Origin: Actinomycetota bacterium
Lineage (GTDB): Bacteria; Actinomycetota; Thermoleophilia; Solirubrobacterales; Solirubrobacteraceae
NCBI GenBank assembly: GCA_005788585.1
Contig: SYBY01000374.1
Coordinates: forward strand, 1 to 5,765
Direction of reading: 5' to 3'
DNA: 5,765 nucleotides
Part shown: piece after piece, positions 5,462-5,765 of the stretch
Layout: each line of letters opens with the position of its first letter
Numbering within the stretch: position 1 is the stretch's first letter
The notes under the pieces: generated by a model
Told to the model about the DNA's origin: nothing
The model's input: the letters and a program-made list of their open reading frames with translations, nothing else
Database searches by the model: none
Position numbers and translations under genes: made by a program

Positions 5462-5765
5462 CTACTTCACGACCTGCACGAGCGACATCATCCCTCCGTC
5501 CTCATGGCCGAGGATGTGGCAGTGGAAGACGAACTGCCCGGTGTAGTCGCGGTAGCGCTGGCGCAGCGTGACGCTGCCGCCGTTGGGTGCGATCCGCACC
5601 GTGTCCTCGTAGCTGTCGCGGTCCACCGGCTTGCCGTCGATCTTCGTGACCTGGAACGGGTTGACGTGGATGTGGAACGAGTGCCACTCGTTGGTGACGT
5701 TGCGGATCGTCCACTCCTCGTTGGTGTTGAGCTTCATCGTCTGGTCGACGCGGTGGTGGCCGAAC
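5462..5765 (-). CDS. Multicopper oxidase, C-terminal cupredoxin domain, truncated by the window edge
   Basis: One hundred in-frame residues are visible before a TAG at 5462-5464; the frame stays open to the right edge, so the ATG at 5737 is an internal Met, not the start. Multicopper oxidases (laccase, CotA, CueO and bilirubin-oxidase types) oxidise phenols or metal ions and reduce oxygen to water, usually outside the cytoplasmic membrane. Copper-ligand motifs are intact: HSFHIH (visible residues 28-33; the more usual form is HPxHxH) and HCHILGHEDGGMM (81-93). In the latter, His81 and His83 fit the type 3 site, and Cys82, His87 and the axial Met92 (Cys+10) fit type 1. The methionine ligand suggests a bacterial CotA/CueO-like moderate-potential enzyme, but the substrate cannot be judged. 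Export signal and domains 1-2 lie outside the window. The Tim44-like gene follows 25 bp downstream on the same strand. Confidence 0.93.
   Translation of the reverse strand, partial: FGHHRVDQTMKLNTNEEWTIRNVTNEWHSFHIHVNPFQVTKIDGKPVDRDSYEDTVRIAPNGGSVTLRQRYRDYTGQFVFHCHILGHEDGGMMSLVQVVK

Noticed and set aside
4327..5571. 414-residue plus-strand open frame opposite the Tim44-like gene
   Set aside because: It is Val/Arg/Asp/Gly-rich without a domain and runs over the multicopper oxidase 3' end, antisense to two recognisable genes.
5462..5737. A free-standing 91-residue cupredoxin-like small protein starting at ATG 5737
   Set aside because: The frame stays open upstream with coherent residues (FGHHRVDQT) to the window edge, and the motifs are those of a multicopper oxidase C-terminus; it is a truncated larger gene.
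1..5765. tRNA, rRNA, CRISPR, insertion-sequence ends, toxin-antitoxin or defence genes
   Set aside because: No cloverleaf, repeat-spacer, transposase or defence-domain signature was seen; nearly the whole window is explained by five recognisable genes.

Overview
The window is a compact, very G+C-rich bacterial stretch (well above two-thirds G+C by eye, with G/C strongly preferred at third codon positions). It probably comes from a high-GC actinobacterial-type chromosome. The best lineage clue is the 2715-4133 gene: a secreted WD40-like protein with a Lys/Arg-rich, acid-free C-terminal module, a style I associate with Thermoleophilia/Solirubrobacterales. That assignment rests on recalled protein style, not on a search.

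Layout from left to right. (1) 1-318, minus strand: the N-terminal 106 residues of a PPK2-family polyphosphate kinase, running off the left edge. (2) 423-2600, minus strand: a complete 725-residue MMPL/RND-superfamily exporter with 12 predicted membrane segments and both Asp-Tyr proton-relay pairs. (3) 2601-2714: a divergent intergenic region with several short inverted repeats. (4) 2715-4133, plus strand: an exported beta-propeller-like (TolB/PD40) protein with a Pro/Ala/Thr linker and a strongly basic tail. (5) 4135-5436, minus strand: a membrane-anchored Tim44-like (NTF2-fold) protein with a Gly/Ser-rich N-terminus and a probable second NTF2-like domain. (6) 5462-5765, minus strand: the C-terminal 100 residues of a multicopper oxidase whose copper-ligand motifs are intact, running off the right edge.

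Gene relations. The multicopper oxidase and the Tim44-like gene are 25 bp apart on the same strand and may be cotranscribed. The Tim44-like gene and the beta-propeller gene converge with one base between their stop codons, and those stops form the core of a perfect 15-bp palindrome. The MMPL gene diverges from the beta-propeller gene. ppk2 lies 104 bp downstream of the MMPL gene on the same strand and could be read from it or from its own promoter. Four of the five proteins are membrane or probably exported proteins, so this looks like a cell-envelope neighbourhood, but nothing shows that they form one pathway.

I found no RNA genes, insertion sequences, CRISPR arrays, attachment sites or origins, and no clear sign of a new defence or mobile system. 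The points most worth a second look are the palindrome at the convergent stops, the inverted repeats between the divergent genes, the basic tail on the secreted propeller, and the double-domain Tim44-like protein with its Gly/Ser leader.
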